A stretch of 64,000 nucleotides of DNA from Betaproteobacteria bacterium (GCA_016713125.1 JADJPT010000001.1:405748-469747), one strand, 5' to 3'. Numbered from the stretch's first letter, positions 25,946 to 34,944 are shown. Numbers and translations: made by a program. The notes: generated by a model from the sequence alone, not told the origin.

Positions 25946-26712
25946 CAGAGATTGCGTCTGTAGAGGTCGAACAGTCCCGCCGCAGTGGTCAGGCCGCCGT
26001 AGAGCAGCAGAGAGGCGAGCACGCGCACGAACTCCCCGGCGTCAGGCGGCGCATAGAGCAACCAAGCGGTTCGCGTGGCAGCGTCCAGCGCAGGCAGCAG
26101 AAGCGCCACCCCGTCGACCGCCCAGGACGCGAGGCGCTGCATGATTCCGGTATCGTCTGACAAAGGGCCGCGCGAGATCGTCTGTATCGTGCCCATCAGA
26201 CGCGCGAGCAGGTACAGGCCTGCGGTCGCGGCCAGCGCGGGAACGACCTGCCCCAGGCCTATGACGAAAAACAGGCTGAGGCCGGCAACCAAAGTGGTCT
26301 CGAGGGCGAGGGAGACGAACCAGGCGGCGACGCCTTGCGGAGAGGCCCAAAGCAGCAGTGCCAGCGAGAACACGGCGGCGATCGCCGTTCCGCATGCCGC
26401 GAAACCGGCCAGCTTCCCCAGGTAGTACTCGGTGCTGGAGATCGGCAAGGAAAGCAGCAGTTCGGTTCCCTTGTCGGCGGTCTCCCGCACGATGCTGGTA
26501 ACCACGAACATGGCCGTCAGGAAGATCGCGCAGAGGCGGAAATAGGCGGCCAGCACGCCGGCCTGCAGGGCGGCACTTTCGGTCAGCGCGAGCTGGGATA
26601 CGAATCCGGCGAGACCGATGCCGGCGGCGAGGGCGGCCAGGACCAGCCACGGAAGCCCCGTGCGGCGCGCCTCGAGGAGCACGAATCGTGCGAGCGTCAG
26701 AGCGGCGGGCAT
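25945..26712 (-). CDS. ABC-2 type transporter permease (NosY-like)
   Basis: A protein of about 255 residues with roughly six membrane helices. The segment RETADKGTELLLSLPISSTEYYLGKLAGF is the characteristic cytoplasmic loop of ABC-2 permeases such as NosY and GldF. No ATP-binding gene is adjacent. The nearest unpaired ATPase is at 42986-43717, on the far side of the pilus operon, and is my candidate partner. A TTG at 26727 would extend the protein by five residues; the ATG at 26712 has AGGTG at a good distance. It is divergent from the histidine kinase gene. Confidence 0.83.
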   Translation of the reverse strand: MPAALTLARFVLLEARRTGLPWLVLAALAAGIGLAGFVSQLALTESAALQAGVLAAYFRLCAIFLTAMFVVTSIVRETADKGTELLLSLPISSTEYYLGKLAGFAACGTAIAAVFSLALLLWASPQGVAAWFVSLALETTLVAGLSLFFVIGLGQVVPALAATAGLYLLARLMGTIQTISRGPLSDDTGIMQRLASWAVDGVALLLPALDAATRTAWLLYAPPDAGEFVRVLASLLLYGGLTTAAGLFDLYRRNL

Positions 26713-26798
26713 CGCACCTGCACCCAATGTAAGATGCTCCCCGCCACGGCATCGCCCGGTTTTCCCATCGCCGCAAGACTAGACGCGGCACGTGAAGG

Positions 26799-28556
26799 AT
26801 GCAAGCCGAGACTCAACCCGCTGCGACCTCGAATCGTCTCGCCCTGTTCGCGCTCGGCGTTTCGCAGCGCTATTGGCGGTTCGTCGTGGTTGCGATGCTC
26901 GTGCTGCTGCACGTTGTCGCGTTGCGCGGCGTAGCCGACGTGTGGGCGAGGCCGTTGTTGCTGGCGCATCTGGGCCTGCTGCTGATCTGGCAGCCGTTTC
27001 TGCGCGGGGAGCACCAGGTGTCCGCGACTCAGGTCTCGCTGATCGGCCTGGGCGCGGCCGCGGTCGTTCTCTGGCTCAGTCCGTGGCTGCTGGTGTTCTG
27101 GGTGTGCGTGCTCGCGGGTCTGGTCGGCGGCAAGGTGTTCATGCACCAGGCGCCGTGGCAGAGGCGCTACTACCTGTTGGTGGTGCTGTACCTCATCGCG
27201 TTGCTTGCGATCGTGATCCTTCCGGATATCGCACCCAGTCGGGAGATCTCGGCCGAGGTACGGACTGCGGCCGAATACGGCCTGCCTGCGCTCTTCGTCG
27301 CACTGATCCTGATTCCCGCCGAGCCCGACCCGCCCGAGGCGCCGCAGGTGATCGACTTCTTCTACAGCATCTTCCTGATGCTGGTGCTGGGCGTGGTGAT
27401 CCTGGGCAGCTTCACTTTCATGACGCTGGGGCGCATGAGCTACCTGGAGGCGCTGACGTACACGGTGTTTCTGATTTCCGGCACCATGTTCGCGATCGGT
27501 CTGGCCTGGAATCCACGCACCGGATTCGCCGGCCTGAACGTCTTCTTCTCGCGCTATCTGTTCTCGATCGGCCTGCCGTTGGAAAAGTGGTTGTACTTTC
27601 TGGCGGAGCTTTCCCAGGTGGAGTCGCGGCCGGAGCGTTTCCTGGCAGAGGGCGTCTCCGGGCTGGTGCGCCTGCCCTGGGTCAGCGGCGCGAAGTGGGG
27701 AACGGCGGCCGGCAAGGGCGAGCATGGTCGCATGACGGCATTTCCGGTGGACTTCGTGAACGACGAAGTTGCACTCACCATCTACTCGATGCACAAGACC
27801 AGCCCGGCCCTGCACTGGCATCTGCATCTGCTCGGACAGCTGCTGGCCGAGTTCTACGTGGCCAAGCTGCGTGAACGAAAACTGCAGGAACAGAGCTACG
27901 TGCAGGCTGTCCACGAGACCGGGGCGCGTGTCACTCACGACGTCAAGAACCTGCTGCAATCCCTGAACGTGATTGTGTCGATGGCGACCAGTTCACCGGG
28001 ACGCGAGTACTCGGCGGAGTTGCGGGCGCTGATCAATCGCCAGCTGCCGGTGATTGCACAGCGCCTGTCGGCGACCCTGGACAAACTGCAGAGACCACAG
28101 TCACAAAGCGACGAGGCGACTTCCGTCCAGGATTGGTGGGAACGTCTGCAGCGCGAGTACTCGCCCCGAGGCGTGGAGTTCGAGGCGAACGGATTGCGTC
28201 CCGGGCTGGAGATTCCCCGTTCGTTGGCCGACAGCGTTGCCGACAATCTCCTGCAGAACGCGCTGGGCAAGCGGCAGACCGACCCGTCGGTGGAGATCCG
28301 CTGCACGCTGAGTTGCGAACGCGATTTTCATTTCAGTGTCTGCGATTCAGGCGCTGTCGTGCCAGCCGAGATGGAGGGTTCGATCCTGCGCGCGCCGGTG
28401 CGCTCGCGTTCAGGGCTGGGCATCGGTCTTTACCAGGCGGCACGGCAGGCAGAGAGCTGCGGCTACATGCTCGAGCTGGAGAGCAATGTCCAAGGCCAGG
28501 TGCGGTTTGCGCTCAGTGGACCCGTGGCGCGCCCGGAGGGCGCCTCGCGCGACTAG
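26799..28556 (+). CDS. Membrane-bound sensor histidine kinase (PrsK-like HDxKN type)
   Basis: A 585-residue protein. The first about 240 residues contain roughly seven or eight membrane helices. After a linker comes the phosphoacceptor His380 in RVTHDVKNLLQSLNVIV, where HDxKN replaces the usual HExRTPL, as in the PrsK kinases of PEP-CTERM systems. The ATPase domain has the N-box SVADNLLQNALGK and a glycine box SGLGIGLY, but the D-box reads DSGAVVP and lacks the second glycine of DxGxG. It is the only plus-strand gene in the cluster. No regulator is adjacent; the orphan sigma-54 regulator at 41.5 kb is its likely partner (inference). Confidence 0.83.
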   Translation: MQAETQPAATSNRLALFALGVSQRYWRFVVVAMLVLLHVVALRGVADVWARPLLLAHLGLLLIWQPFLRGEHQVSATQVSLIGLGAAAVVLWLSPWLLVFWVCVLAGLVGGKVFMHQAPWQRRYYLLVVLYLIALLAIVILPDIAPSREISAEVRTAAEYGLPALFVALILIPAEPDPPEAPQVIDFFYSIFLMLVLGVVILGSFTFMTLGRMSYLEALTYTVFLISGTMFAIGLAWNPRTGFAGLNVFFSRYLFSIGLPLEKWLYFLAELSQVESRPERFLAEGVSGLVRLPWVSGAKWGTAAGKGEHGRMTAFPVDFVNDEVALTIYSMHKTSPALHWHLHLLGQLLAEFYVAKLRERKLQEQSYVQAVHETGARVTHDVKNLLQSLNVIVSMATSSPGREYSAELRALINRQLPVIAQRLSATLDKLQRPQSQSDEATSVQDWWERLQREYSPRGVEFEANGLRPGLEIPRSLADSVADNLLQNALGKRQTDPSVEIRCTLSCERDFHFSVCDSGAVVPAEMEGSILRAPVRSRSGLGIGLYQAARQAESCGYMLELESNVQGQVRFALSGPVARPEGASRD

Positions 28557-29290
28557 GGCAGGATGCCGGCGGACACGAGTCGACCGTACAGGGCTGGCGC
28601 GGTGATCCAGGCGAACTGGTCGTCGAAGGCGCCGCTGGAGGAATCGGCAGGCGTGGGTGTGCGGCTTACAAAGGTCGCGTTGTTATCCAGATTGGCGAGC
28701 TCGTCGGCGCTGGTGGGCGTCACGTTGCCGTTCTTCCCGGTCGAGAACACTATCGCGGCAATCGAGGTGCTGCTGTCCACCACATAGGTTGCGGTTCCGG
28801 AACACGCGCTTGCCGAGATGCCCGTCGCGGTCGAACAGATCTTCAGGGTCGTGGGCAGCGTGGCGAGGCCATTCGAGCGGAGTGTGGTGGCGTTGGTGAA
28901 ATGCGGGCTGGAGCCGCTCGACACGATGTAGCGGATCCGGTTGTTCCAGGCATCCACGGCAATGCCGGTGCTGTCGGCGCCGCCCAACCCCAGAGTCCGG
29001 GCGGGCAGGAAGCCTGAAGTGTAGTTGGTGCAGGCTCCGCCGCCGACGGGTGCCTCGAGGCCGTCGTTGGTGCCCGTCGGCGTGATGGCCGGACAGGGCA
29101 GGCGACCATTGGCGATTGCGTAGGACAGCAGCGCCTCACGCGCCTCCTCCAGCCTGCGTCGGGTCTCCTCGGCGTTGCGCAACTCGATCTGCGCGGTCAG
29201 CGTGAACATCATGCCCACCATCAGCAGGCCGACGATGAACAGCACCACGGCCATTTCGACCAGGGTGAAGCCGCGGATCGGACGAATCAT
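28553..29290 (-). CDS. Type IV prepilin-like protein (minor pilin of the MSHA-like operon)
   Basis: A 245-residue prepilin: a leader of eight residues ending RG, then FTLVEMAVVLFIVGLLMVG with Glu+5, and a helix extended by a highly charged stretch (NAEETRRRLEEAREALLSYAIANGRLPCP). The C-terminal globular part is rich in Thr, Ser, Ala and Gly. The motif YAIANGRLPCPA recurs in the large neighbour (FVITSAATSN...GRFPCPEDPAN), suggesting both belong to one family of pseudopilins. It is the last gene of the operon running from the secretin, 13 bases after the large minor pilin. Its stop overlaps that of the convergent kinase gene. Confidence 0.85.
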   Translation of the reverse strand: MIRPIRGFTLVEMAVVLFIVGLLMVGMMFTLTAQIELRNAEETRRRLEEAREALLSYAIANGRLPCPAITPTGTNDGLEAPVGGGACTNYTSGFLPARTLGLGGADSTGIAVDAWNNRIRYIVSSGSSPHFTNATTLRSNGLATLPTTLKICSTATGISASACSGTATYVVDSSTSIAAIVFSTGKNGNVTPTSADELANLDNNATFVSRTPTPADSSSGAFDDQFAWITAPALYGRLVSAGILP

Positions 29291-29303
29291 GATCTGCGCT
29301 CGC

Positions 29304-31100
29304 TCAGGGGTTCTGGCTCACGACCACGATGCGGTCGTTGAAAGCGCTGGAGTAGCGGCCTTTGGCGAAGCTCAGGTCACCGTCGAAATTGCTGATGCCG
29401 CTGGCGGTGTCACATTCCAGATATGAGTTGGCGCTGCCGGCAGGGCGCGTCTGAGCGGAGGATGCGCAGGAAGCGCCCGCAGCGGCGCCGCTGAGCGGTC
29501 GGCCGGCGAGCACCAACAGGGCGCGCTGCTTGTTGGCTGGCGTGAGGTTGGCGACCTGCATGCAGGTGGGTGTACCCGAATCGGTGCACGAGCGCGTCGT
29601 CACGTTGGCCGAGAAGTTCGGGCTGTAGGCGTAATACGTCAGGGTGTGCCAGTCGTTTGCCGTAAACCAGCCGACACCGGCGTCCGAGGAGTTCAGCACG
29701 TAATGGTCCGCGAGCACGCTGGTGATCGGGACGGTGACCGCACGCCTGCGACAGGAGACGTTGAAGAAGCCAAGAAACGTGCAGGTTGCGGCTGTGCCGC
29801 TGCCGGCGTCACCGTCCAGCGAAATGAGGGCCGAACCGTCGGTATTGAAGCTGCCGGTTGCGCCGGTACCCGTAAGTCCGGTGAATGCGCCGTCGGAATC
29901 CAGCGTCCTGAGGGCCATCGCAACATTCTGAGCTGTTGCGCGAACTTCCACATTCATCGATCCGCTCGCCGTATAGAACACACAGGTGACGTTCGTCGTG
30001 GTGGCGGAGCAGCTGGGATCGACGGGAGCGCGTGTGGAGGTGCTGGTCGTATACAAGGATGCGCCGCTGTTGCGCGAGACGGTGGGTGCGGGCGAAGTCT
30101 TCCAGCTCACGAAGGTGGCGTCGCAGGCTGCACCGCTGCAGCCAGTGGAACGCACAAGTGGCAGTAGTCCCTGCGTGGTGCCGGCTGTGCCCTTGTAGTC
30201 GGCGGCGGACGGATCCGCAAACGGAGCCGCATAAGGGAACAGGGGGTTGCTCGCGGTTCCCCATCCCGATGCCGTATAGATGCCCTGCAGAACCGGCGCA
30301 ATGTCGGTTTCGATGCGCTTGGCCACAACGGCCTCCAGCGCGGGCATGAGCTCTGCGGAGGTTATGGAGATGAGCTGATCGTTGAACACCGGATTGGCGG
30401 TATTGCCGGTGACTTCGCTGACGAAACTGGCATCTACAGGATTGCTCGCGTTCTGGCACTCGAGGTAGTCGCGATAATCCGGTGTCGAGGCAAAGGTGGC
30501 GTCGCGCCGTTGGGTGCGTGCGGTGCATCCAGCCGCCTGCTGGGCCGAATTGGGCGTCAGACTGATTGCGGCTCCTGGAGCGATGATCAGCGCCACCGCG
30601 TGGTTCGACACGCCGTTCAGGGCAAGCTGACCCGAGGAATTGCTGTTGATCTTGAGCGTCGCGGAATCGCCGTTGAAGCCGGCCGAAAGCACATACCAGA
30701 GCGGCTCGCCCGCGGCGTCGCGAGGCTGCTCGATACCCAGCGTCTTCCAGGGCAGGCGGCCGATATAGGGGAGCGTGTCGCAATTGGATGCCGAGGTGCC
30801 GGCGTTGGTTGCGCTGCCGGCGTTGGCCGGGTCTTCCGGGCAGGGGAAGCGGCCCGGGTTCTTGTAATAGGGCGAGCCGGTGTTGGAGGTCGCTGCGCTG
30901 GTAATGACGAAGGCGAGCAGCGCCGCCTTGGCCTGTGCAAGTACCTGGGCGTTTTGCGCCTGCAACGCCGGAGCGGATCGTGAGCTCGCATTCTTCACTG
31001 CTGAGACCATCATCCAAGACGTGGCGAGAACCACGATGGTCATCAGGAAAATGAGGGCGACACCGCGCTGCGAGCGACGGTCACGCGGCACAGTCCTCAT
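29304..31100 (-). CDS. Very large pilin-like protein with GspK/PilX-type N-terminus, candidate tip subunit
   Basis: A 598-residue protein. The N-terminus RSQRGVALIFLMTIVVLATSWMM resembles the cleavage site and helix of GspK or PilX, without the Glu+5 of major pilins. After the helix comes GRFPCPEDPAN and a very long Ser/Thr/Ala/Gly-rich region with 14 cysteines in the whole protein, compatible with several disulfides. Proteins that lack Glu+5 usually sit at the pilus tip. The size is about twice GspK. Nothing indicates an enzymatic domain. It overlaps the upstream small gene by 4 bases and is probably co-assembled with the 245-residue prepilin. Confidence 0.78.
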   Translation of the reverse strand: MRTVPRDRRSQRGVALIFLMTIVVLATSWMMVSAVKNASSRSAPALQAQNAQVLAQAKAALLAFVITSAATSNTGSPYYKNPGRFPCPEDPANAGSATNAGTSASNCDTLPYIGRLPWKTLGIEQPRDAAGEPLWYVLSAGFNGDSATLKINSNSSGQLALNGVSNHAVALIIAPGAAISLTPNSAQQAAGCTARTQRRDATFASTPDYRDYLECQNASNPVDASFVSEVTGNTANPVFNDQLISITSAELMPALEAVVAKRIETDIAPVLQGIYTASGWGTASNPLFPYAAPFADPSAADYKGTAGTTQGLLPLVRSTGCSGAACDATFVSWKTSPAPTVSRNSGASLYTTSTSTRAPVDPSCSATTTNVTCVFYTASGSMNVEVRATAQNVAMALRTLDSDGAFTGLTGTGATGSFNTDGSALISLDGDAGSGTAATCTFLGFFNVSCRRRAVTVPITSVLADHYVLNSSDAGVGWFTANDWHTLTYYAYSPNFSANVTTRSCTDSGTPTCMQVANLTPANKQRALLVLAGRPLSGAAAGASCASSAQTRPAGSANSYLECDTASGISNFDGDLSFAKGRYSSAFNDRIVVVSQNP

Positions 31101-31543
31101 TGCGGTGGTCGTTTCGGCCGGGTGATGCGCACAGCCCCCCCCTGGAGGGCGTCGCGAACTTCGCCGGTGGCCCGATCAAAGGATTGGCCTACCTTAAGAT
31201 CGACCTGGGTCTCCGATTCGCCGATGCCGATTGTCACCCGGCTGGCATCGTTGCGTCGCGGATGAACCTGGACCCCTTCGGGCTGCGAGCCCTCGGTCAT
31301 TGCTTCGCCGTTGATCCAGACAGTCGACTTGCCGTTGCTGCGCGAAACGAAGCCGTTGACGTTGGTCAGCGGCGACTCGATTGCCGTCGTCGCGGGTTTG
31401 TCCGGGATGCGAGCCCTGCGACGGGCATCCAGGGCGTTGCGCTGCTCGGGGGCGAAGAACAGCCGTCCCAGTTCCTCCGCTTGCAGCGGTGCGCACGGTG
31501 CGCATGCAAACGTGGCGACCAGCAGCACAGGCAACTTCCTCAC
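31097..31543 (-). CDS. Small secreted protein of the pilus operon (MshK-like position)
   Basis: A 148-residue protein with a Sec signal peptide (cleavage likely after PLQA, about residue 22). The mature start EELGRLFFAPEQRNALDARR is followed by a small beta-rich region (VNGFVSRSNGKSTVWINGEAMTEGSQPEGV) and a basic, Arg-rich C-terminus. In MSHA loci a short protein, MshK, sits between MshJ and the secretin genes; similarity to it cannot be shown here. It overlaps both neighbours by 4 bases (ATGA junctions). A periplasmic accessory role in pilus assembly is the best guess. Confidence 0.7.
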   Translation of the reverse strand: MRKLPVLLVATFACAPCAPLQAEELGRLFFAPEQRNALDARRRARIPDKPATTAIESPLTNVNGFVSRSNGKSTVWINGEAMTEGSQPEGVQVHPRRNDASRVTIGIGESETQVDLKVGQSFDRATGEVRDALQGGAVRITRPKRPPQ

Positions 31544-32157
31544 AGCTTCGCCCCCCGGTCCATGATGGTGATCAGATCGATCAGACAGTCGGCGCGCAGT
31601 CGGGGCGCCAGCGTCGTTCCAGGCTGCGCTGCGGCACCGGTGCCGGTTCGCGACAGGCTGCAGCGGCGCACGGACACGTAGGCGTTGCCCGCTTCACGCA
31701 GGTCTGCGAGGAACGCTAGCAGATCGCCCTCGTGCAGGAGGGCCAGCTCGACCTTCATCGAACTGGAGTTTAGGTCGACGTTTCCGGATTTTCCTGGTGC
31801 GGAGTGGAGCAGCCTTTGCGGTTCGATCCGGTAGCGAAGATCGAGCAGTTCGCGGCTGGTGCGTATGCGCTGGATGGAGTCTATCCATTCCAGACGGCGC
31901 TCGGCACCGAGGACGCGCGTCTCTGCCAGACGTCGATAAATTTCGATCTTTTCACGTACCTCGCGCTCTTCCTCGCTGATCCTCGCGAGCTTCTCCCGAC
32001 TCTGATTCCGTTCGGTGCGAGCGGCGAGGACGGCGGAGTTGGCGCGCAACACCTGTTGTTCCGAGTACCAGATCAGCGCGGCGCCGGCCCCGAGTGCCAG
32101 GGTCGCGAGGATCAGAGGCAGGGCAAGCTTGCGCAACTCTGCGGACGAGAGCCTCAT
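31540..32157 (-). CDS. PilO/MshJ/GspM-like inner-membrane protein
   Basis: A 205-residue bitopic protein: one membrane helix (about 12-30), a long charged coiled coil (ARTERNQSREKLARISEEEREVREKIEIYRRLAE), then a small ferredoxin-like periplasmic domain with LRYRIEPQRLL and VELALLHEGDLLAFLADLREAG. This is the architecture of PilO and GspM, which dimerise with PilN/GspL around the platform. It overlaps the GspL-like gene and the small secreted-protein gene by 4 bases each. Confidence 0.8.
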   Translation of the reverse strand: MRLSSAELRKLALPLILATLALGAGAALIWYSEQQVLRANSAVLAARTERNQSREKLARISEEEREVREKIEIYRRLAETRVLGAERRLEWIDSIQRIRTSRELLDLRYRIEPQRLLHSAPGKSGNVDLNSSSMKVELALLHEGDLLAFLADLREAGNAYVSVRRCSLSRTGTGAAAQPGTTLAPRLRADCLIDLITIMDRGAKL

Positions 32158-33731
32158 TTCTCGAGCCTGCGCGCCAATGTAATGCCGAAGCGAGGCACGT
32201 CGCCGCCCTGATTGTCGCCAATGTCGCCAGACAGCGTGCCTTCGGGCGTAATGTCGAAGGGCAGTTGGGTTTGCACAACCTGATAGGCTGGATCGGCGGC
32301 AAGGGCGTTGGCGAAGCGCTGCACCTGAGCCGTGATCGCGCGGTAGTCGGAGCGCTGCGCCGCGGTGACGCGTCCCGAGATGTCGAGAAAAAGGGATGCA
32401 TCCGTCGCGGTTGCCGGCTTCGCAACGGCTCCCGGTGCGGGAGTCGCCGGAGTGGTTCCCGGGGTGGGCTTGATCGGCACCGGCCGGTCGATGCGCCAGA
32501 CCAGCCCATCCAGCTCAATCTGTGGGAATTGTTCCAGCGCCTTGGAAAGGTGGACGAAGGCAGGTTCTGGAGACGCGGTCCGCGCGGCTATCTTCTGGAA
32601 CTCGCCGACCGTAACCTTCAGATTGTCAGTGCTTGTTTGGGTGACTGGGAACGCGGATGTGATGCGTTCGTACTCGCGGGTCGCGGTACGCGCCTGCTGG
32701 ACCTGCTGATTGACCTGCTCGCGTAGCGTCATGACATCCAGCCACTTGGCGCCAGAATAGATTGCGCAGGCGGCGAATCCTGCGGCGCCGGCGAAGACGA
32801 TCCCGCGCTGCAGTTGCCAAAGCAGATACGTGCGCCTGTCTTCGCTGCGGGCGAATTGTGCCTCGGGCGTCTTCTTGACGGTGAGGTGCAGGTACAACTG
32901 CTCCGCGTTCGCTCCCTCGGCCTGCTTCAGTCCGATGGCACGTGCCGCTTCGGTCAGGTCGATGGTGCGGAACGTCAAGCGGCCGTCGGAACTCAGGGCG
33001 TTTTCGAACGCCGGCTGCTGCCCTGGCGGGGTGATGATGATGGCCGTGATCGGTGGTCCTTCACGGGGCAGCACGCGCAGACTGCCGAGGTACTGATACA
33101 GCCTGAGCGTCTCGGAGCGAACGAACGCAGAGAGCGCCTCCGGCCCCATCTCGACTGTACGCTCGAGCCGCGAGAAGCGAAGTTGCCCGTCCTCCACATA
33201 GCTCTGTCGCAAGCCGGAGCTGTTCAGCGAAACGAGAAAAATGCGGTTCGAACGTGTACCCAGTTTTGCGCTCAGTTTTGCTGCGAGGGCGGGGGCGAGA
33301 AAAGGCGCTGAATAGACTCCCGCAAGCCGAGCGCCGGCTTCGGACAGCGCATCCAGCCAAGGGGAAAACTGCTGAGTGTTGGTGAACGATGCAAGCAGGA
33401 CGCGCTCGTTGCGGCGTTCACCGGCGACCGCGCCGAGCGAATTTGTCGCGGCCAGCCGGGTGTCCCGATAACGCTGCGCGAGGCGGCGATGTATCACGGC
33501 CTCGCGATCGGAGCCGCGCAGCCAGGGTATGGTTTCTTCGTGGAAGTCCTCTCCGGCCAGATCGGCCAGGACGTAGTACCTGCTGGTGCCGGTGGACTTC
33601 GCGAACGCGGAGAAATCGCCCAGGTCGGTCGCGTCCGCAGGAAAGCTGGCCTCGAGCTCGATGCGGCTGCCGCGCCACCGGTATACCCGGTGGTCCTGAG
33701 AGGTGAAGTAGAGAAGGCGAATGTCGGACAT
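32154..33731 (-). CDS. GspL/PilM-PilN-like fusion protein
   Basis: A 525-residue protein. Residues 1 to about 310 are cytoplasmic and look like the actin-like PilM/GspL module (IFLVSLNSSGLRQSYVEDGQLRFSRLE is typical of pilus PilM-like proteins). A membrane helix (about 315-337) is followed by a coiled coil (REQVNQQVQQARTATREYERI), and then a PilN-like periplasmic domain interrupted by a Pro/Ala-rich linker. In most type IV pilus systems PilM and PilN are separate; here they are one chain, as in type II secretion GspL. It overlaps the PilO-like gene by 4 bases. Confidence 0.72.
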   Translation of the reverse strand: MSDIRLLYFTSQDHRVYRWRGSRIELEASFPADATDLGDFSAFAKSTGTSRYYVLADLAGEDFHEETIPWLRGSDREAVIHRRLAQRYRDTRLAATNSLGAVAGERRNERVLLASFTNTQQFSPWLDALSEAGARLAGVYSAPFLAPALAAKLSAKLGTRSNRIFLVSLNSSGLRQSYVEDGQLRFSRLERTVEMGPEALSAFVRSETLRLYQYLGSLRVLPREGPPITAIIITPPGQQPAFENALSSDGRLTFRTIDLTEAARAIGLKQAEGANAEQLYLHLTVKKTPEAQFARSEDRRTYLLWQLQRGIVFAGAAGFAACAIYSGAKWLDVMTLREQVNQQVQQARTATREYERITSAFPVTQTSTDNLKVTVGEFQKIAARTASPEPAFVHLSKALEQFPQIELDGLVWRIDRPVPIKPTPGTTPATPAPGAVAKPATATDASLFLDISGRVTAAQRSDYRAITAQVQRFANALAADPAYQVVQTQLPFDITPEGTLSGDIGDNQGGDVPRFGITLARRLEK

Positions 33732-33738
33732 GGAAGTA

Positions 33739-34944
33739 TCAGAACTTCATCTTGCTGATCGTGTCGTACACAGGGCCGAGCACTGACACCATCACCCAGC
33801 CCAGGATCGCGCCGAGCACGACCGTCAATGCTGGTTCGATCATTGCTTGCAGCTTTCCGATCGACTCGCGCACCTCGCGGTTGTAGAAGTAGCTTACGTT
33901 CAGTAGGGCGGTGTCCAGGCCACCGGTCTGCTCACCGACCTTGAGCATGCGGATCACCAGAGGCGGAAACAGGCCCACGTCCTGGAAAGCCAGCGTCATG
34001 TTCTTGCCTTCGGCGATCTGCTGGCCGGCAATGCGCAGGGCACGTTCAAGCGGCAGATTGCCTATCGTCTCCTCGGAACTGCGAATGGTGTCCAGCACCG
34101 TGATGCCGGACGCGTACATCATGGCGAAGCTGGCGGTGAATCTCGAAATGATGATCTTGCGCAGAATCGGGCCGATCACCGGCAGTTCCAGCTTGTAACG
34201 ATCGAGCGCGAATGCCACCGCCGGATTGGTTCTGGCGGCAAAGCGCAGACCGAAGAAAATCGCGGGCGGCGTGACGAGAATCAGCCACCAGAAGTTGACG
34301 CAGAAATTCGAGACATGGATCAGGATCACAGTCTGCAGAGGCAGTTCCTGGCCCATGTTGCGTATGAACCCGACCATCTGCGGGACCAGATAGATCATCA
34401 GGAAGAATGTGACCAGCATCACCGTGCCACCGACGAACGCGGGATACATCAGCAGCTTCTTGGTCTGCGCTGCAAGTTCGTCTTCCCATTTGATGGACTC
34501 GGTCAGGCTCTTGAGCACCTCGGAGAGGCGACCGGTCTGCTCGCCGGAGCGAATCAGGGATACGAACACTTTGCTGAACACCTCTGGAAAATCGGCAAGC
34601 GCCTGCGACAGGCTGCGACCCCCTTCGATCATTTCGATCATGCCGCCTACGACTTCGCGGAAGCGCGGATTCTCGACGCTGTCGCGCAGGTCCGCCAGAC
34701 CTTCGACGATCGGCACGCCTGCGGTCGACAGTTGCTCGAGATGGAAGCAGAAATTGATGAGGTCCTGTCGGCTGACTTTGGCTCCGCCTATCACGCGGCT
34801 TATCTGACGCGTAGGCGCGCCGGATACCAGATCCAGCCCCATGCGAGACAGGCGCTGCTCGAGATCGAAAACGTTGACCGCATCGACGCGTCCGAGAACG
34901 GATTTCCCCTGCGCGTCGATGGCCTTGTAGGTGTACAGAGGCAT
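33739..34944 (-). CDS. Type II secretion/type IV pilus platform protein (GspF/PilC/MshG family)
   Basis: A 401-residue polytopic protein with two copies of the T2SSF domain. The N-terminal MPLYTYKAIDAQGKSVLGRVDA is typical, and the first domain has FCFHLEQLSTAGVPIVEGLADL. Three membrane helices lie at about 170-190, 220-240 and 375-395; the second domain has FTASFAMMYASGITVLDTI. It anchors the assembly ATPase and rotates or lifts pilin subunits into the fibre. It lies 38 bases after the ATPase gene. Length and topology are standard. Confidence 0.92.
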   Translation of the reverse strand: MPLYTYKAIDAQGKSVLGRVDAVNVFDLEQRLSRMGLDLVSGAPTRQISRVIGGAKVSRQDLINFCFHLEQLSTAGVPIVEGLADLRDSVENPRFREVVGGMIEMIEGGRSLSQALADFPEVFSKVFVSLIRSGEQTGRLSEVLKSLTESIKWEDELAAQTKKLLMYPAFVGGTVMLVTFFLMIYLVPQMVGFIRNMGQELPLQTVILIHVSNFCVNFWWLILVTPPAIFFGLRFAARTNPAVAFALDRYKLELPVIGPILRKIIISRFTASFAMMYASGITVLDTIRSSEETIGNLPLERALRIAGQQIAEGKNMTLAFQDVGLFPPLVIRMLKVGEQTGGLDTALLNVSYFYNREVRESIGKLQAMIEPALTVVLGAILGWVMVSVLGPVYDTISKMKF

